Shown here: positions 36,581 through 48,395 of the stretch, piece after piece
Layout of the letters: the number at the start of each line of letters is the position of its first letter
Position numbering within the stretch: the first letter of the stretch is position 1
Assembly: GCF_021556485.1 (NCBI RefSeq)
Contig: NZ_JAKGBW010000017.1
Coordinates: 32,790 to 96,789 of the forward strand
Origin: Oceanobacillus alkalisoli
GTDB lineage: Bacteria > Bacillota > Bacilli > Bacillales > Amphibacillaceae
DNA: 64,000 nt
Direction: 5' to 3'
Program-made: the position numbers and the translations under genes
The notes under the pieces: model-generated
Databases searched by the model: none
Told to the model about the DNA's origin: nothing
Seen by the model: only the letters and a program-made list of their open reading frames with translations

Positions 36581-36640
36581 GCGGGACTAGGGTCAGAGCA
36601 CTTGTCCCACTTGGGACAGTTGCTCTGACCCTAGTCCCGC
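36581..36640. repeat. 60-bp near-perfect palindrome
   Basis: The outer arms of 20 bp (36581-36600 and 36621-36640) are perfectly complementary. The centre is itself a hairpin (TGTCCC-actt-GGGACA), so only one internal pair is mismatched in the whole 60 bp. It has no T-run and follows the ilvD terminator directly. A related GGGACAGT/GGGTCAG pattern occurs after ppaC at 63866-63881. It is probably a REP-like or mobile hairpin. Confidence 0.75.
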
Positions 36641-36707
36641 TAAAAATAAAATTTATCAGAAAAAAATTAAATATTTTTTTAAAATGCAAAAGTTGATTGA
36701 ATCAATA

Positions 36708-36722
36708 ATGTAAGCGCAATCA
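36708..36722 (+). promoter_or_regulatory. cre-like CcpA site upstream of ilvB
   Basis: ATGTAAGCGCAATCA matches the cre consensus WTGNAANCGNWNNCW at every fixed position. Its centre is about 90 bp before the predicted start point. In Bacillus subtilis, CcpA activates ilv-leu from a cre at a similar distance. Confidence 0.65.
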
Positions 36723-36768
36723 ATTTATTTGATTTATCTAAAGTGTCGAATAACTTTGCGAAAAGCGG

Positions 36769-36797
36769 TTGACCTTTTCTAAAAACCATTGTATGAT
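36769..36797 (+). promoter_or_regulatory. Sigma-A promoter of the ilvBNC-leuABCD operon
   Basis: TTGACC (36769-36774) and TATGAT (36792-36797) are 17 bp apart. The transcript would start near 36804 and carry a leader of about 440 bases. Confidence 0.75.
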
Positions 36798-36803
36798 AAA
36801 CGG

Positions 36804-37200
36804 CAACATCACAAAGCACAACTGCTTCAGGAACGAAGCCAAATAAAAGTGATCTTAATTGTGCACGATGAAATGATAATCTAATACGAATAAAAATCGA
36901 TGACGAGAATAAAAGAACATGGTCCTGGTACTCACAGAGATCTGGGGTTGCTGGAAGCCCAGAAGTACCAATTGTTCCGACATCATCTCCGAGTGCCCAG
37001 CTGAACGATCTTGATTTAAAGATCCATTAAGCTGTGCCAGGTGCAACCTATTGCACCTGTTATCCAATCAAGCTGATTCAGCTTGATGAGACAGTATCCG
37101 TAAGGGTGCTGTGAATATGGGTGGTACCGTGAAGAGTAGACGCTTTTCTCCCCAATATACATGCAGGTAGGCGTGTTGTGGGGCGAATAGCGTCTTTTTT
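36804..37200 (+). promoter_or_regulatory. T-box riboswitch leader
   Basis: The leader contains a stem I with the AGAGA bulge and a GGTTGCTGG-type distal loop (about 36937-36970), the conserved T-box GGGTGGTACCGTG (37120-37132) that forms the antiterminator, and a competing terminator (CGCTTTTCTCCCC with GGGGCGAATAGCG and T-run, up to 37200). By analogy with Bacillus ilv-leu it should sense uncharged leucyl-tRNA. A CTC codon at 36986-36988 is a candidate specifier, but I could not fold stem I with certainty. Confidence 0.9.
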
Positions 37201-37245
37201 GATACTAAAATAACTAATTCTTTAAAAAATGAGGGAGGTATACGA

Positions 37246-38967
37246 ATGGCGGTTGAAGCAAGGCAGAAGACGGAAGCAGGGAAGGGGTTCGTAACGGGGG
37301 CTGATTTACTTATTGAAGCCCTAGTGGAAGCGAAGGTTGAAAAAGTTTTTGGGTATCCAGGCGGTGCCGTATTACCGATTTATGATGCAATGTTCCGTCA
37401 CGAATTTCCCTTTGAACACATACTCTGCCGCCATGAACAAGGATCCATCCACGCAGCAGAAGGGTATGCAAGAGTTACCGGGAAGCCAGGGGTAGTTATT
37501 GCAACATCAGGACCGGGAGCAACTAACCTGATTACTGGAATAACTGATGCAATGATGGATTCCTTACCGCTTGTTATCATTACCGGGCAAGTCGGACAGG
37601 GAGTAATTGGAACGGATGCTTTCCAAGAAGCGGATGTATTAGGTCTTACAACTCCAATTACGAAATATAATTATCAGGTTCAGGATGCAAAAGAATTATC
37701 GAGAGTTGTTAATGAGGCCTTCTATATTGCAACAACGGGACGCCCAGGACCGGTACTTATCGATATTCCGAAAAACATATCAGCGGAACTGACTGTCCAA
37801 AGCGAGAGCAACACGATTGAATTACCGGGCTACCAGCCGAATGTTAAACCGAATGCGTTACAACTGCAAAAGTTAGCTAACCTGTTGGAACAAGCAGAAC
37901 GACCAGTTCTCTTGGCAGGAGCAGGCGTATTACTTTCTGACGGGACAAAATATTTAAGAGAATTTGTCGAAAGATACGAAATTCCAGTTGTAAATACATT
38001 ACTTGGTCTTGGCAATTTCCCTGGAACGCATGAGCTATTCCTCGGCATGGGTGGCATGCATGGCACATACACTGCAAACATGGCGATTTATGAGGCGGAC
38101 GTTCTTATCAATATCGGAGCGAGGTTCGATGACCGCTTAACCGGAAAAGTCGCAAACTTCGCACCAGGAGCAAAAGTTGCACATATCGACATTGACCCAG
38201 CGGAAATTGGGAAAATCATCCGCACGGACGTACCGATTGTAGCTGACGCGAAAACAGCCTTACAAGCATTGCTCGCTATGGATATTAAAAAACCCGAAAC
38301 AACAGAATGGATAGCAAAGCAAAAGGAAAACAAAGAGAACTATCCATATTGGTATAAGCGAAATGAGGAGAAAGTTTCTCCACAATGGCTGATTGAACAA
38401 ATCTGCGAGAAATCGAAAGGGGAAGCAATTGTCGCAACGGATGTTGGACAGCACCAAATGTGGGCGGCGCAATTTTACGCTTTCAACAAGCCGCATAACT
38501 GGCTTACATCCGGTGGATTAGGGACGATGGGCTTCGGTTTACCAGCAGCAATCGGTGCACAATTCGGCAGACCAGATGATTTAGTTATTGCGATTGTCGG
38601 GGATGGTGGTGTCCAGATGACGATTCAGGAACTAGCAGTAATCCATGAACATAGTTTACCCGTTAAAGTATTTATCGTTAATAACGAGGCACTTGGAATG
38701 GTAAGACAATGGCAGGAAAAGTTCCATGGCGAACGTTACTCGAGCTCATTATTAACCAAAAATCCAGACTTTTTGAAAATAGCGGAAGGTTACGGTATCC
38801 GTAGCATGCTAGTTGAAAAAGAAAAAGATGTTCCAGGCGTATTGGAAGATGTCTTCGCTTATGACGGTCCGGTAGTTGTTGATTTCCGGATTGATTGGAA
38901 AGAAAAAGTATTTCCGATGGTCGCACCTGGAAAAGGGAATAACGAAATGGTGGGGGTGAAGCCGTGA
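37246..38967 (+). CDS. ilvB: Acetolactate synthase large subunit IlvB
   Basis: IlvB is the thiamine-diphosphate enzyme that joins two pyruvates, or pyruvate and 2-oxobutyrate. The 573-residue product has [13 protein letters not shown], the activating Glu in [28 protein letters not shown], the FAD-contacting region, and the ThDP/metal motif [10 protein letters not shown] to [12 protein letters not shown] near residue 445-475. The start is ATG 37246 behind GAGGGAGG. It is the first gene after the T-box. Its stop overlaps the ilvN start by four bases (GTGA). Confidence 0.97.
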   Translation: MAVEARQKTEAGKGFVTGADLLIEALVEAKVEKVFGYPGGAVLPIYDAMFRHEFPFEHILCRHEQGSIHAAEGYARVTGKPGVVIATSGPGATNLITGITDAMMDSLPLVIITGQVGQGVIGTDAFQEADVLGLTTPITKYNYQVQDAKELSRVVNEAFYIATTGRPGPVLIDIPKNISAELTVQSESNTIELPGYQPNVKPNALQLQKLANLLEQAERPVLLAGAGVLLSDGTKYLREFVERYEIPVVNTLLGLGNFPGTHELFLGMGGMHGTYTANMAIYEADVLINIGARFDDRLTGKVANFAPGAKVAHIDIDPAEIGKIIRTDVPIVADAKTALQALLAMDIKKPETTEWIAKQKENKENYPYWYKRNEEKVSPQWLIEQICEKSKGEAIVATDVGQHQMWAAQFYAFNKPHNWLTSGGLGTMGFGLPAAIGAQFGRPDDLVIAIVGDGGVQMTIQELAVIHEHSLPVKVFIVNNEALGMVRQWQEKFHGERYSSSLLTKNPDFLKIAEGYGIRSMLVEKEKDVPGVLEDVFAYDGPVVVDFRIDWKEKVFPMVAPGKGNNEMVGVKP

Positions 38968-39485
38968 AACGGATTATAAGCTGTACCGTGCAAAATCGCG
39001 GTGGTGTTTTAAACAGAATTACCGGAATGTTTTCAAAGCGACATTTTAATATCGAGAGCATTACCGTTGGCGAATCAGAAGCAGAAGGGATTGCAAAAAT
39101 GACATTCGTCGTTAATGTGGAAGATGAGCATAAGCTTGAACAGCTGACCAAACAGCTCCACAAACAAATCGATGTTATTAAAGTATCCGATATAACAGAG
39201 AAATCGGTTGTCGCCCGCGAACTAGCTCTAATTAAAGTAACAGCGAATAGCCAAATCCGAGCTGAGATCCAGGGACTGATTGACCCATTCCGTGGGGTGG
39301 TTGTTGATATCAGTAAAGACACGATGACCGTTCAAGTCACTGGAAAGACAGATAAGATTGACGCGTTTATCACGCTATTAAAACCATTTGGTATTAAAGA
39401 GATTGCTAGAACAGGAGTAACAGCATTACTAAGAGGCCAACAAACGAAGAGCTATGTGGCTGAAGTAAGCTCACTTACAATATAA
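38964..39485 (+). CDS. ilvN: Acetolactate synthase small (regulatory) subunit IlvN/IlvH
   Basis: The 173-residue regulatory subunit has an N-terminal ACT domain ([22 protein letters not shown], then [10 protein letters not shown]) that mediates valine feedback, followed by the C-terminal ALS-small domain with RELALIKV and [10 protein letters not shown]. The start is GTG 38964 with GGGGGTG upstream and a four-base overlap with ilvB, giving coupled synthesis of both subunits. Confidence 0.95.
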   Translation: MKRIISCTVQNRGGVLNRITGMFSKRHFNIESITVGESEAEGIAKMTFVVNVEDEHKLEQLTKQLHKQIDVIKVSDITEKSVVARELALIKVTANSQIRAEIQGLIDPFRGVVVDISKDTMTVQVTGKTDKIDAFITLLKPFGIKEIARTGVTALLRGQQTKSYVAEVSSLTI

Positions 39486-39505
39486 AAAAATAAATTCAAA
39501 AATGA

Positions 39506-42092
<2,587 letters not shown>

Positions 42093-42136
42093 ATGAAGAA
42101 AAAAGAGTATGTAAACTACAGGAAGGGGAACCAATC

Positions 42137-43243
42137 ATGAAAAAACAAATTACTTTACTTCCAGGCGACGGTATCGGCCCAGAGATCATGGAGAGTGCGA
42201 AAGAAGTATTACAAGTCATTGCGGAAGAGTTTAATCATGATCTTTTGTTTCATGAACATGCCATTGGCGGCAATGCAGTTGACGCTTACGGCGAGCCCCT
42301 CCCGGAAGAGACGTTAAAAGCAGCTGAAGAAGGCGATGCAATCTTACTCGGCGCTGTAGGTGGCCCGAAGTGGGAAAATCATCCGGTGCATCAGCGACCT
42401 GAACAGGGGCTGCTTAAAATCCGCAAAAGCTTGGGATTATTTGCGAATCTACGTCCGATTAAATTGATCCCTGCATTAATTCATGCTTCACCATTAAAAG
42501 AAGAAGTTGTAGCAGCAAGCGATATAGTCATTATTCGTGAGCTGACGGGGGGATTATATTTCGGAAAACCGAGTGAACGCCGGAATAACGGGAGTTCTGT
42601 AGTAGATACTCTAAGCTATGAACGCTACGAAATGGAGCGGATTATTGAAAAGGGCTTTGAAACAGCAATGTCCCGCAGAAAACATCTGACATCTGTCGAT
42701 AAAGCAAATGTGCTCGAATCCAGCAGAATGTGGCGGGAAATTGTGGAAGAAAAGGCAAAAGATTATCCGGAAGTAACCGTTGAGCATGTCCTTGTCGATG
42801 CCGCGGCGATGAAGTTAATCACAAATCCAGCCTCATTTGATACGATTGTCACAGAAAACTTATTTGGTGATATTTTAAGTGATGAAGCGTCAGTTATTAC
42901 TGGTTCACTAGGTATGTTGCCATCAGCAAGCGTCAGAGAAGATGGCCTAGGCTTATACGAACCGATTCATGGTTCTGCACCTGATATTGCTGGTAAAGGA
43001 ATTGCTAATCCATTAGGTATGATTTTATCTGCAAGCTTTATGCTAAGAAATTCATTCGGACTTCAAACAGAAGCAAATGAAATTGAGCGAGCAGTGAATG
43101 AAGCATTAGAAGAAGGTTATCATACAGCGGATCTTGATGTTAAAGATGGAACGCTCGTTTCAACGAAAGAAATGACGGAAGTTGTGATTGATAACCTGAC
43201 TGCACGAAGCATTTCGGATGATATTTGTTATATGTATGTATAA
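42137..43243 (+). CDS. leuB: 3-isopropylmalate dehydrogenase LeuB
   Basis: LeuB oxidises and decarboxylates 3-isopropylmalate with NAD. The 368-residue protein shows LLPGDGIGPEI, the Arg-rich substrate loop LRKSLGLFANLRP-like (here IRKSLGLFANLRPIK), the metal-binding Asp region VTENLFGDILSDEAS and the NAD-binding EPIHGSAPDIAGKGIANP. The start is ATG 42137 after GGAAGGGG. It is followed 25 bases later by leuC. Confidence 0.96.
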   Translation: MKKQITLLPGDGIGPEIMESAKEVLQVIAEEFNHDLLFHEHAIGGNAVDAYGEPLPEETLKAAEEGDAILLGAVGGPKWENHPVHQRPEQGLLKIRKSLGLFANLRPIKLIPALIHASPLKEEVVAASDIVIIRELTGGLYFGKPSERRNNGSSVVDTLSYERYEMERIIEKGFETAMSRRKHLTSVDKANVLESSRMWREIVEEKAKDYPEVTVEHVLVDAAAMKLITNPASFDTIVTENLFGDILSDEASVITGSLGMLPSASVREDGLGLYEPIHGSAPDIAGKGIANPLGMILSASFMLRNSFGLQTEANEIERAVNEALEEGYHTADLDVKDGTLVSTKEMTEVVIDNLTARSISDDICYMYV

Positions 43244-43268
43244 AGAGAAAACGTAAGAGGTGAGGAAG

Positions 43269-44675
43269 ATGGGAAAGCCAAAAACAATTATTGAAAAAGT
43301 TTGGGAACAGCATGTCGTTCATCGAGAAGAAGGGAAGCCAGACCTTTTATATATTGATCAGCATTTAGTGCATGAGGTAACATCTCCTCAAGCTTTTGAA
43401 GGCCTGCGTCTTGCAAATCGCAAGGTGCGTAGACCCGATTTAACGTATGCAACGATGGACCATAACGTTCCAACCAAAAACCGGGATGTCATAAAAGATG
43501 AAATCTCCCGTAAGCAAATGGAAACTCTACGCAAGAACTGTGAAGACTTTGGCATTAAGCTTGCAGATATGTTCCACCCTGATCAAGGTATTGTGCATGT
43601 CATTGGTCCGCAGCTTGGTCTGACACAGCCAGGTAAAACAATTGTCTGTGGGGACAGCCATACGTCTACACATGGAGCTTTCGGAGCGCTTGCTTTTGGA
43701 ATTGGTACGAGTGAAGTGGAACATGTCCTTGCGACTCAAACGATATGGCAAGATCGTCCGAAGACATTAAATGTAAAAGTTGAAGGAGATCTTGGACCAG
43801 GTGTTACTGCAAAAGACCTTATTCTAGCGATTATTGCCAAATACGGTGTTCGTTTCGGTACTGGTTATGTAATGGAATATACTGGTGAAGCCATCCGTAA
43901 ACTAACGATGGAAGAACGCATGACGATTTGTAACATGTCGATTGAAGCTGGAGCAAGAGCAGGTTTAATCAGTCCGGATCAGACGACTGTTGAATTCTTA
44001 AGAGGAAGAGAGTATGTTCCAAAAGATGAAGCGTTTGATAGAGTAAGTGAAGAGTGGCTAGCTTTAGCAACGGACGAAGGAGCAGTTTACGATCATACCG
44101 TTACAATCAATGCAGCAGAAGTTGAACCACAGGTCACGTGGGGAACAAACCCGGGGATGGGTGTTCCGGTTAGTGGTGCAACACCGTTTGTCGCAGAATC
44201 AGATAATCCGGATGAAGTAGAACGTGCACTAGAATATATGGGACTTGAAGAAAATCAGCCAATTACTTCTATTGAAATCGACCATGTATTTATTGGTTCT
44301 TGTACGAATTCACGCCTAAGCGATTTGAAGAAAGCTGCAGCAATTGTAGAAGGAAAACAAGTGAAAGATACGATTAAAGCGATTGTTGTTCCAGGATCCT
44401 TCAGTGTTAAACTTGAAGCTGAAAAAGCAGGTATTGACAAAGTATTCAAAGAAGCAGGTTTTGAATGGCGCGACTCCGGGTGTAGTATGTGTCTAGGAAT
44501 GAATGATGATGTCGTCCCTGCAGGCGGCCGTTGTGCATCCACTTCAAACCGTAACTTTGAAGGAAGACAAGGTAACGGGGCAAGAACACATCTTGTCAGT
44601 CCGGAAATGGCTGCAGCGGCTGCTATTGAAGGTCGCTTTGTTGATGTCCGTCATTTTGCAGGAGTAGCACAATAA
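43269..44675 (+). CDS. leuC: 3-isopropylmalate dehydratase large subunit LeuC
   Basis: LeuC is the iron-sulfur subunit of isopropylmalate isomerase. The 468-residue aconitase-family protein has [21 protein letters not shown] and the three cluster cysteines in FIGSCTNSR and GCSMCLGMN. It ends RFVDVRHF. The start is ATG 43269, five bases after GAGGTGAGG; a GTG at 43260 lies within that site. LeuD follows after 16 bases. Confidence 0.96.
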   Translation: MGKPKTIIEKVWEQHVVHREEGKPDLLYIDQHLVHEVTSPQAFEGLRLANRKVRRPDLTYATMDHNVPTKNRDVIKDEISRKQMETLRKNCEDFGIKLADMFHPDQGIVHVIGPQLGLTQPGKTIVCGDSHTSTHGAFGALAFGIGTSEVEHVLATQTIWQDRPKTLNVKVEGDLGPGVTAKDLILAIIAKYGVRFGTGYVMEYTGEAIRKLTMEERMTICNMSIEAGARAGLISPDQTTVEFLRGREYVPKDEAFDRVSEEWLALATDEGAVYDHTVTINAAEVEPQVTWGTNPGMGVPVSGATPFVAESDNPDEVERALEYMGLEENQPITSIEIDHVFIGSCTNSRLSDLKKAAAIVEGKQVKDTIKAIVVPGSFSVKLEAEKAGIDKVFKEAGFEWRDSGCSMCLGMNDDVVPAGGRCASTSNRNFEGRQGNGARTHLVSPEMAAAAAIEGRFVDVRHFAGVAQ

Positions 44676-44691
44676 GAAGGGAGACTTTACA

Positions 44692-45270
44692 ATGGAAGCA
44701 ATCGAACAGCATGAAGGTTTGGTTTACGCATTAAACCGTGCAAACATTGACACGGACCAAATCATCCCAAAGCAATTTTTAAAGCGGATTGAACGAACCG
44801 GATTTGGTCAATTTCTCTTTTATAACTGGCGCTTTCATGATGACGGGAGCTTAAGAGAAGATTTCAGTATGAACGATCCGAAATATGACGGTGCATCCAT
44901 CTTGCTTGCGGGAGATAACTTTGGTTGTGGTTCTTCAAGGGAACATGCACCATGGGCACTGGAAGACTATGGTTTTAAAGTAATCATTGCACCAAGTTTT
45001 GCTGATATCTTTTATAATAACGCCCTTAAGAATGGAATCATTCTTGTGAAGCTGGATGAAGAGCAAATAAAAGAATGGCAGAATCGGTCGGAAGATGGAC
45101 AGTTAAGTTTAAGTGTCGATCTACAGAATCAGACAATTACAGACGATTCGGGAAAAGTTGTCGAATTTGATATACCATCTTATCATAAAGAAAAATTGAT
45201 TAATGGCTGGGATGATATTGCTTTAACCTTATTAATGGAAGAAAAAATTTTCGAATTTGAAAATAGTTGA
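44692..45270 (+). CDS. leuD: 3-isopropylmalate dehydratase small subunit LeuD
   Basis: The 192-residue swivel-domain subunit completes isopropylmalate isomerase with LeuC. It shows NRANIDTDQIIPKQFLKRI and the substrate loop GDNFGCGSSREHAPWAL (about residues 76-92). The start is ATG 44692 after AAGGGAG. It is the last gene of the T-box operon. No clear terminator follows, so transcription may run on through the hairpin repeat at 45395-45605 into ilvA. Confidence 0.96.
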   Translation: MEAIEQHEGLVYALNRANIDTDQIIPKQFLKRIERTGFGQFLFYNWRFHDDGSLREDFSMNDPKYDGASILLAGDNFGCGSSREHAPWALEDYGFKVIIAPSFADIFYNNALKNGIILVKLDEEQIKEWQNRSEDGQLSLSVDLQNQTITDDSGKVVEFDIPSYHKEKLINGWDDIALTLLMEEKIFEFENS

Positions 45271-45394
45271 AGAACTGTAACGGATATAGTGAAATAGAGA
45301 CATAGAAGTAGAAGAAAAAGAAGAAAATATGGTAACGTAGGGATAAGCAAACTATTTCTATTATATAATAGTGTGTGTACAAAAAGGAGGATAA

Positions 45395-45605
45395 AAAGGA
45401 CCGAGGTCGGCTAAATAAGCAACGTCCTGTTGCAACGCCGACACTAGCACATTCTGTGCGTCGAAATTCGAGGCGGCGAAGCTCCCGGCACCGGAATGTA
45501 CGTTAGTAGGTACATGAAGAGCGGAAAAGCGAGCCAACGAGCTTCCACAGGAAGTGGTGAGTTCTACGTTGTCCACAGGACGTGGACGGTCTTAGTAGAA
45601 CCTCC
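45395..45605. repeat. Chain of short hairpins between leuD and ilvA, family R4
   Basis: A non-coding stretch with at least five tight hairpins in a row: GCAAC-gtcct-GTTGC (45419), GCAC-attct-GTGC (45447), TGTAC-gttagtag-GTACA (45497), CTTCC-aca-GGAAG (45542) and GTCC-aca-GGAC (45571), plus CCGG-ca-CCGG (45485). Spacing is irregular, so this is not a CRISPR array. It has no T-box motif. I believe this type recurs in related genomes, but I see one copy here. A palindromic CTATTATATAATAG (45358-45371) with a possible -10 lies just upstream. Confidence 0.6.
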
Positions 45606-45687
45606 CTTTCACGAAGTGTCATTTTTACCGGACTTTTTGAACAACCTCTAATAGAAGGAAACTAATAATAAGGAGTGTGGCTTTCTT

Positions 45688-46710
45688 GGGGATTTAGCAG
45701 GAGATTTATTAACTGGCGAGAAAATTTATCAAGCATGGAAGCGGCTGGCACCGATTGTCCATCAAACACCATTACTCACCTCCCATACGATTGATGATAT
45801 GGTGGGCAGGAAAGTATATTGCAAGATGGAAAATCAGCAAAAGACAGGAGCATTCAAGTTTCGCGGAGCAACATTCAAGCTCATGCAACTGACAAAAGAG
45901 GAGCTGAAAAGGGGTGTTATAACCGCTTCAGCTGGTAATCATGCACAAGGAGTTGCCTATGCAGCAAGAAAGCTCGGCGCAAGTGCGAAGATTTTCATGC
46001 CTGAAGGAACACCACTAGCGAAAGTACATGCGACAAGAAATTATGGAGCAGATGTTGTACTGACAGGTGAAAGTTTCCAGGAAGCTTATCAAGCATCAAT
46101 GGAATATGAAAAGATAAGTGGAAGTGTATATGTCCATCCTTTTGATGATTACGATGTGATGACAGGACAAGGGACAATCGCGATGGAGTTGTTGCGCCAG
46201 GAAGATCGGATTGACACTGTCTTTGTACCAATTGGCGGAGGCGGTCTGATTGCTGGAATCGCGGTTGCATGTAAACACATCAATCGCAATATCCAAGTAA
46301 TCGGTGTCCAAGCAAGTGGAGCAGATGCAATGTATCAAAGCTATCACGCAAAAGAAATGAAGCATCTAACAGATGTAAGTACACTTGCAGACGGGATAGC
46401 TGTAAAAGAACCTGGCAATTCAACATTTCCTATTATCAGGGATTATGTTGATGACGTCGTTACCGTTACCGATGAACAGATAGCTGCGAGTATTTTATTC
46501 ATGTTGGAACGGAATAAAACACTGACAGAAGGAGCGGGAGCCACTGCACTGGCTGGACTATTCGCCTATCACAAAGAGATCCCAAGCAGGCACTCAGGTG
46601 TCATTGTAAGTGGGGGGAACTTTGATATTAAACGGATGACTGAAATCCAGGAATTAGCAGAAGGTTTTTTTCCAGTTGAAGTAAAGGAAAAGGAACAAAT
46701 AGCTTATTAA
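45688..46710 (+). CDS. ilvA: Threonine dehydratase IlvA/TdcB type, start not resolved
   Basis: The PLP enzyme deaminates threonine to 2-oxobutyrate for isoleucine. The fold-type II core is clear: PLP lysine in KTGAFKFRGATF, ASAGNHAQGVAYAA, the phosphate loop PIGGGGLIAGIA and a C-terminal SGGNFD. There is no C-terminal ACT domain, so it is the short (TdcB-like) form. The family-like region extends upstream to about 45715 (KIYQAWKRLAPIVHQTPLLT), yet the frame has no ATG, GTG or TTG before 45799. A TTG at 45686 with AAGGAG at a good distance is one base out of frame. A frameshift near 45688 or a rare start is implied; ATG 45799 would lose about 26 residues. Confidence 0.8.
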   Translation, partial: GDLAGDLLTGEKIYQAWKRLAPIVHQTPLLTSHTIDDMVGRKVYCKMENQQKTGAFKFRGATFKLMQLTKEELKRGVITASAGNHAQGVAYAARKLGASAKIFMPEGTPLAKVHATRNYGADVVLTGESFQEAYQASMEYEKISGSVYVHPFDDYDVMTGQGTIAMELLRQEDRIDTVFVPIGGGGLIAGIAVACKHINRNIQVIGVQASGADAMYQSYHAKEMKHLTDVSTLADGIAVKEPGNSTFPIIRDYVDDVVTVTDEQIAASILFMLERNKTLTEGAGATALAGLFAYHKEIPSRHSGVIVSGGNFDIKRMTEIQELAEGFFPVEVKEKEQIAY

Positions 46711-46734
46711 CAAGCAAGTGAACGCTATAATAAT

Positions 46735-46797
46735 AAATAAATCCGAGCAATTCAAGTATCATTTTAATGATGCAGCCAATTGTTCGGATTTATTTTT
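46735..46797 (+). terminator. Terminator after ilvA
   Basis: An 18-bp stem (AAATAAATCCGAGCAATT at 46735 with its complement ending at 46795, one G-T pair) with a 25-base loop and T-run. Confidence 0.85.
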
Positions 46798-47384
46798 ACT
46801 CCATTTCCGCAAGTAAACAATCGCTTGAATGTGCCGCAGCTGTACTATTACGATAATCGAATAATATTGTTACAGATTTCTCATTCCACTAAAAATGAAA
46901 TACATAAAAGAAAAGAAGCAATTGATTAGGCATTATTCATCATGGTACAAATGAAAATTTCCAAAGTTTTTAGTAAAGAAATAAATTTTTCCATATTTAC
47001 ATCGGTTGTGAAAAAAGTTGGTTTAGCAAGGATTTTATTCTCTTACTGGGGATTTTTGAAATAATATTGGATGTATATCTATTTTGTAATATTGCTTTTT
47101 TCAAATAATTCGCTTATAATCACATTACTATAATTTTTCGTTAACCTTACGAAGGTTACAAGATTACTAACCTTGTGTAACAAAAAGTAAACATAATGAA
47201 TATTTCTTGCTACAGCTGAATGATGATTCATCCTTGTGAAAAATATGTTGCAAAAATTGTTAAAAATGCTAAAATAATATGCAAGTAAATCAAAATTATC
47301 AGAACTTTACGATTTTAGTGTATTAAAGAAGCCCTTATAGAATATCCATCTATTTAGAAATTTGCTAACGTAAGAGGGGATAAT
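46798..47384. other. Gene-free stretch upstream of the peptide transporter operon
   Basis: It holds no supported gene. An inverted repeat AACCTT-acg-AAGGTT lies at 47146-47160, followed by a half-match TAACCTTGTGTAAC. A weak promoter is TTGCAA with TAAAAT near 47250-47280. AATTATCAGAACTTT at 47294-47308 fits the CodY consensus with three mismatches. The rest is A/T-rich (about 46840-47130) without visible structure. Confidence 0.5.
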
Positions 47385-48395
47385 ATGAGTAGAAAACTGT
47401 TAGAGATAGAAAACCTTACCACTTCATTCAAAATCGGTCAAGCCTACTATGCTGCAGTGGATGATGTGTCATTAACGGTTAACAGGAACGAAGTATTAGG
47501 AATTGTTGGCGAATCAGGTTCAGGAAAGAGTGCTTTAGCATTTTCTGTAATGCGATTACATAATCGTGCGAAAATTGAAGGAAAAATACAGCTGGAAGAT
47601 GTGGATTTAGTAAAAGCGACAACGAGTGAGTTGAATCAATTTCGTGGTGATAAGCTGTCCATGATTTTCCAAGACCCGCTAACTGCACTTAATCCATTAA
47701 TGGAAATTGGGGCTCAAATTAGTGAGACGCTCATCCTCCATCGGCCAAAAATGTCCAAGCAAGAACGTTATGATCGTGTTATTGAGTTATTGGACTTAGT
47801 GGGGATCTCACGACCGGAACATGTTTACCAGCAATATCCTCACGAACTCTCAGGGGGTATGAGACAGCGTGTCATCATTGCCATTGCGATTGCGAACAAG
47901 CCGCAATTACTCATAGCGGATGAGCCGACAACGGCACTTGATGTGACCATTCAAGCACAAATACTCGATTTGATTCGAGAGCTGCGGGACGAAATGGATG
48001 CAGGAATTATCCTGATAACCCATGACCTTGGAGTTGTTGCAGAAATGGCAGACCGAATTGCTGTCATGTATGCAGGTCAAATTGTAGAAATCGCAGATGT
48101 ACATACATTATTTGAAAATCCATTACATCCCTATACGAAATCACTACTCAATTCGGTACCAACTGAAGGACAAGACAGGCTCCATGTCATTCAAGGAATT
48201 GTACCAGGCTTACAACACTTACCTCGGACAGGTTGTCGCTTTGCGGCACGGATTCCCTGGATTGACGAATCCGTCCATGAAGAGAATCCGGTATTACACG
48301 AAGTGACACCAGGACATTTTGTCCGTTGCACCTGTCACAGTCATTTTTACTTCCCAGAAGAAGGTAAGGAGGAAATTACAAATGGCAATACTTGA
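47385..48395 (+). CDS. appD: Oligopeptide ABC transporter ATP-binding protein AppD/OppD type
   Basis: The 336-residue ATPase has Walker A GESGSGKS (about 45-52), Q-loop in MIFQDPLTALNP, signature LSGGMRQR and Walker B LLIADEPTTALD, then the C-terminal oligopeptide/dipeptide domain with LPRTGCRFAARIPW. It energises peptide uptake with AppF. The start is ATG 47385 after AGAGGGG. It is first in a five-gene operon D-F-B-C-A; the order differs from the appDFABC of Bacillus subtilis. It overlaps appF by 14 bases. Confidence 0.92.
   Translation: MSRKLLEIENLTTSFKIGQAYYAAVDDVSLTVNRNEVLGIVGESGSGKSALAFSVMRLHNRAKIEGKIQLEDVDLVKATTSELNQFRGDKLSMIFQDPLTALNPLMEIGAQISETLILHRPKMSKQERYDRVIELLDLVGISRPEHVYQQYPHELSGGMRQRVIIAIAIANKPQLLIADEPTTALDVTIQAQILDLIRELRDEMDAGIILITHDLGVVAEMADRIAVMYAGQIVEIADVHTLFENPLHPYTKSLLNSVPTEGQDRLHVIQGIVPGLQHLPRTGCRFAARIPWIDESVHEENPVLHEVTPGHFVRCTCHSHFYFPEEGKEEITNGNT

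Noticed and set aside
37398-38333. Several short open frames antisense to ilvB
   Set aside because: They overlap a full-length, clearly conserved gene and lack start signals.
38678-39322. A 214-codon open frame on the minus strand
   Set aside because: It is antisense to ilvB/ilvN, which are certain, and its composition is Ser/Thr-rich noise.
45419-45581. A CRISPR-like array
   Set aside because: The short hairpins differ in sequence, and spacing is irregular; there are no repeats of 24-37 bp.
45360-45690. A second T-box before ilvA
   Set aside because: There is no GGGTGG-type T-box word and no terminator/antiterminator pair.
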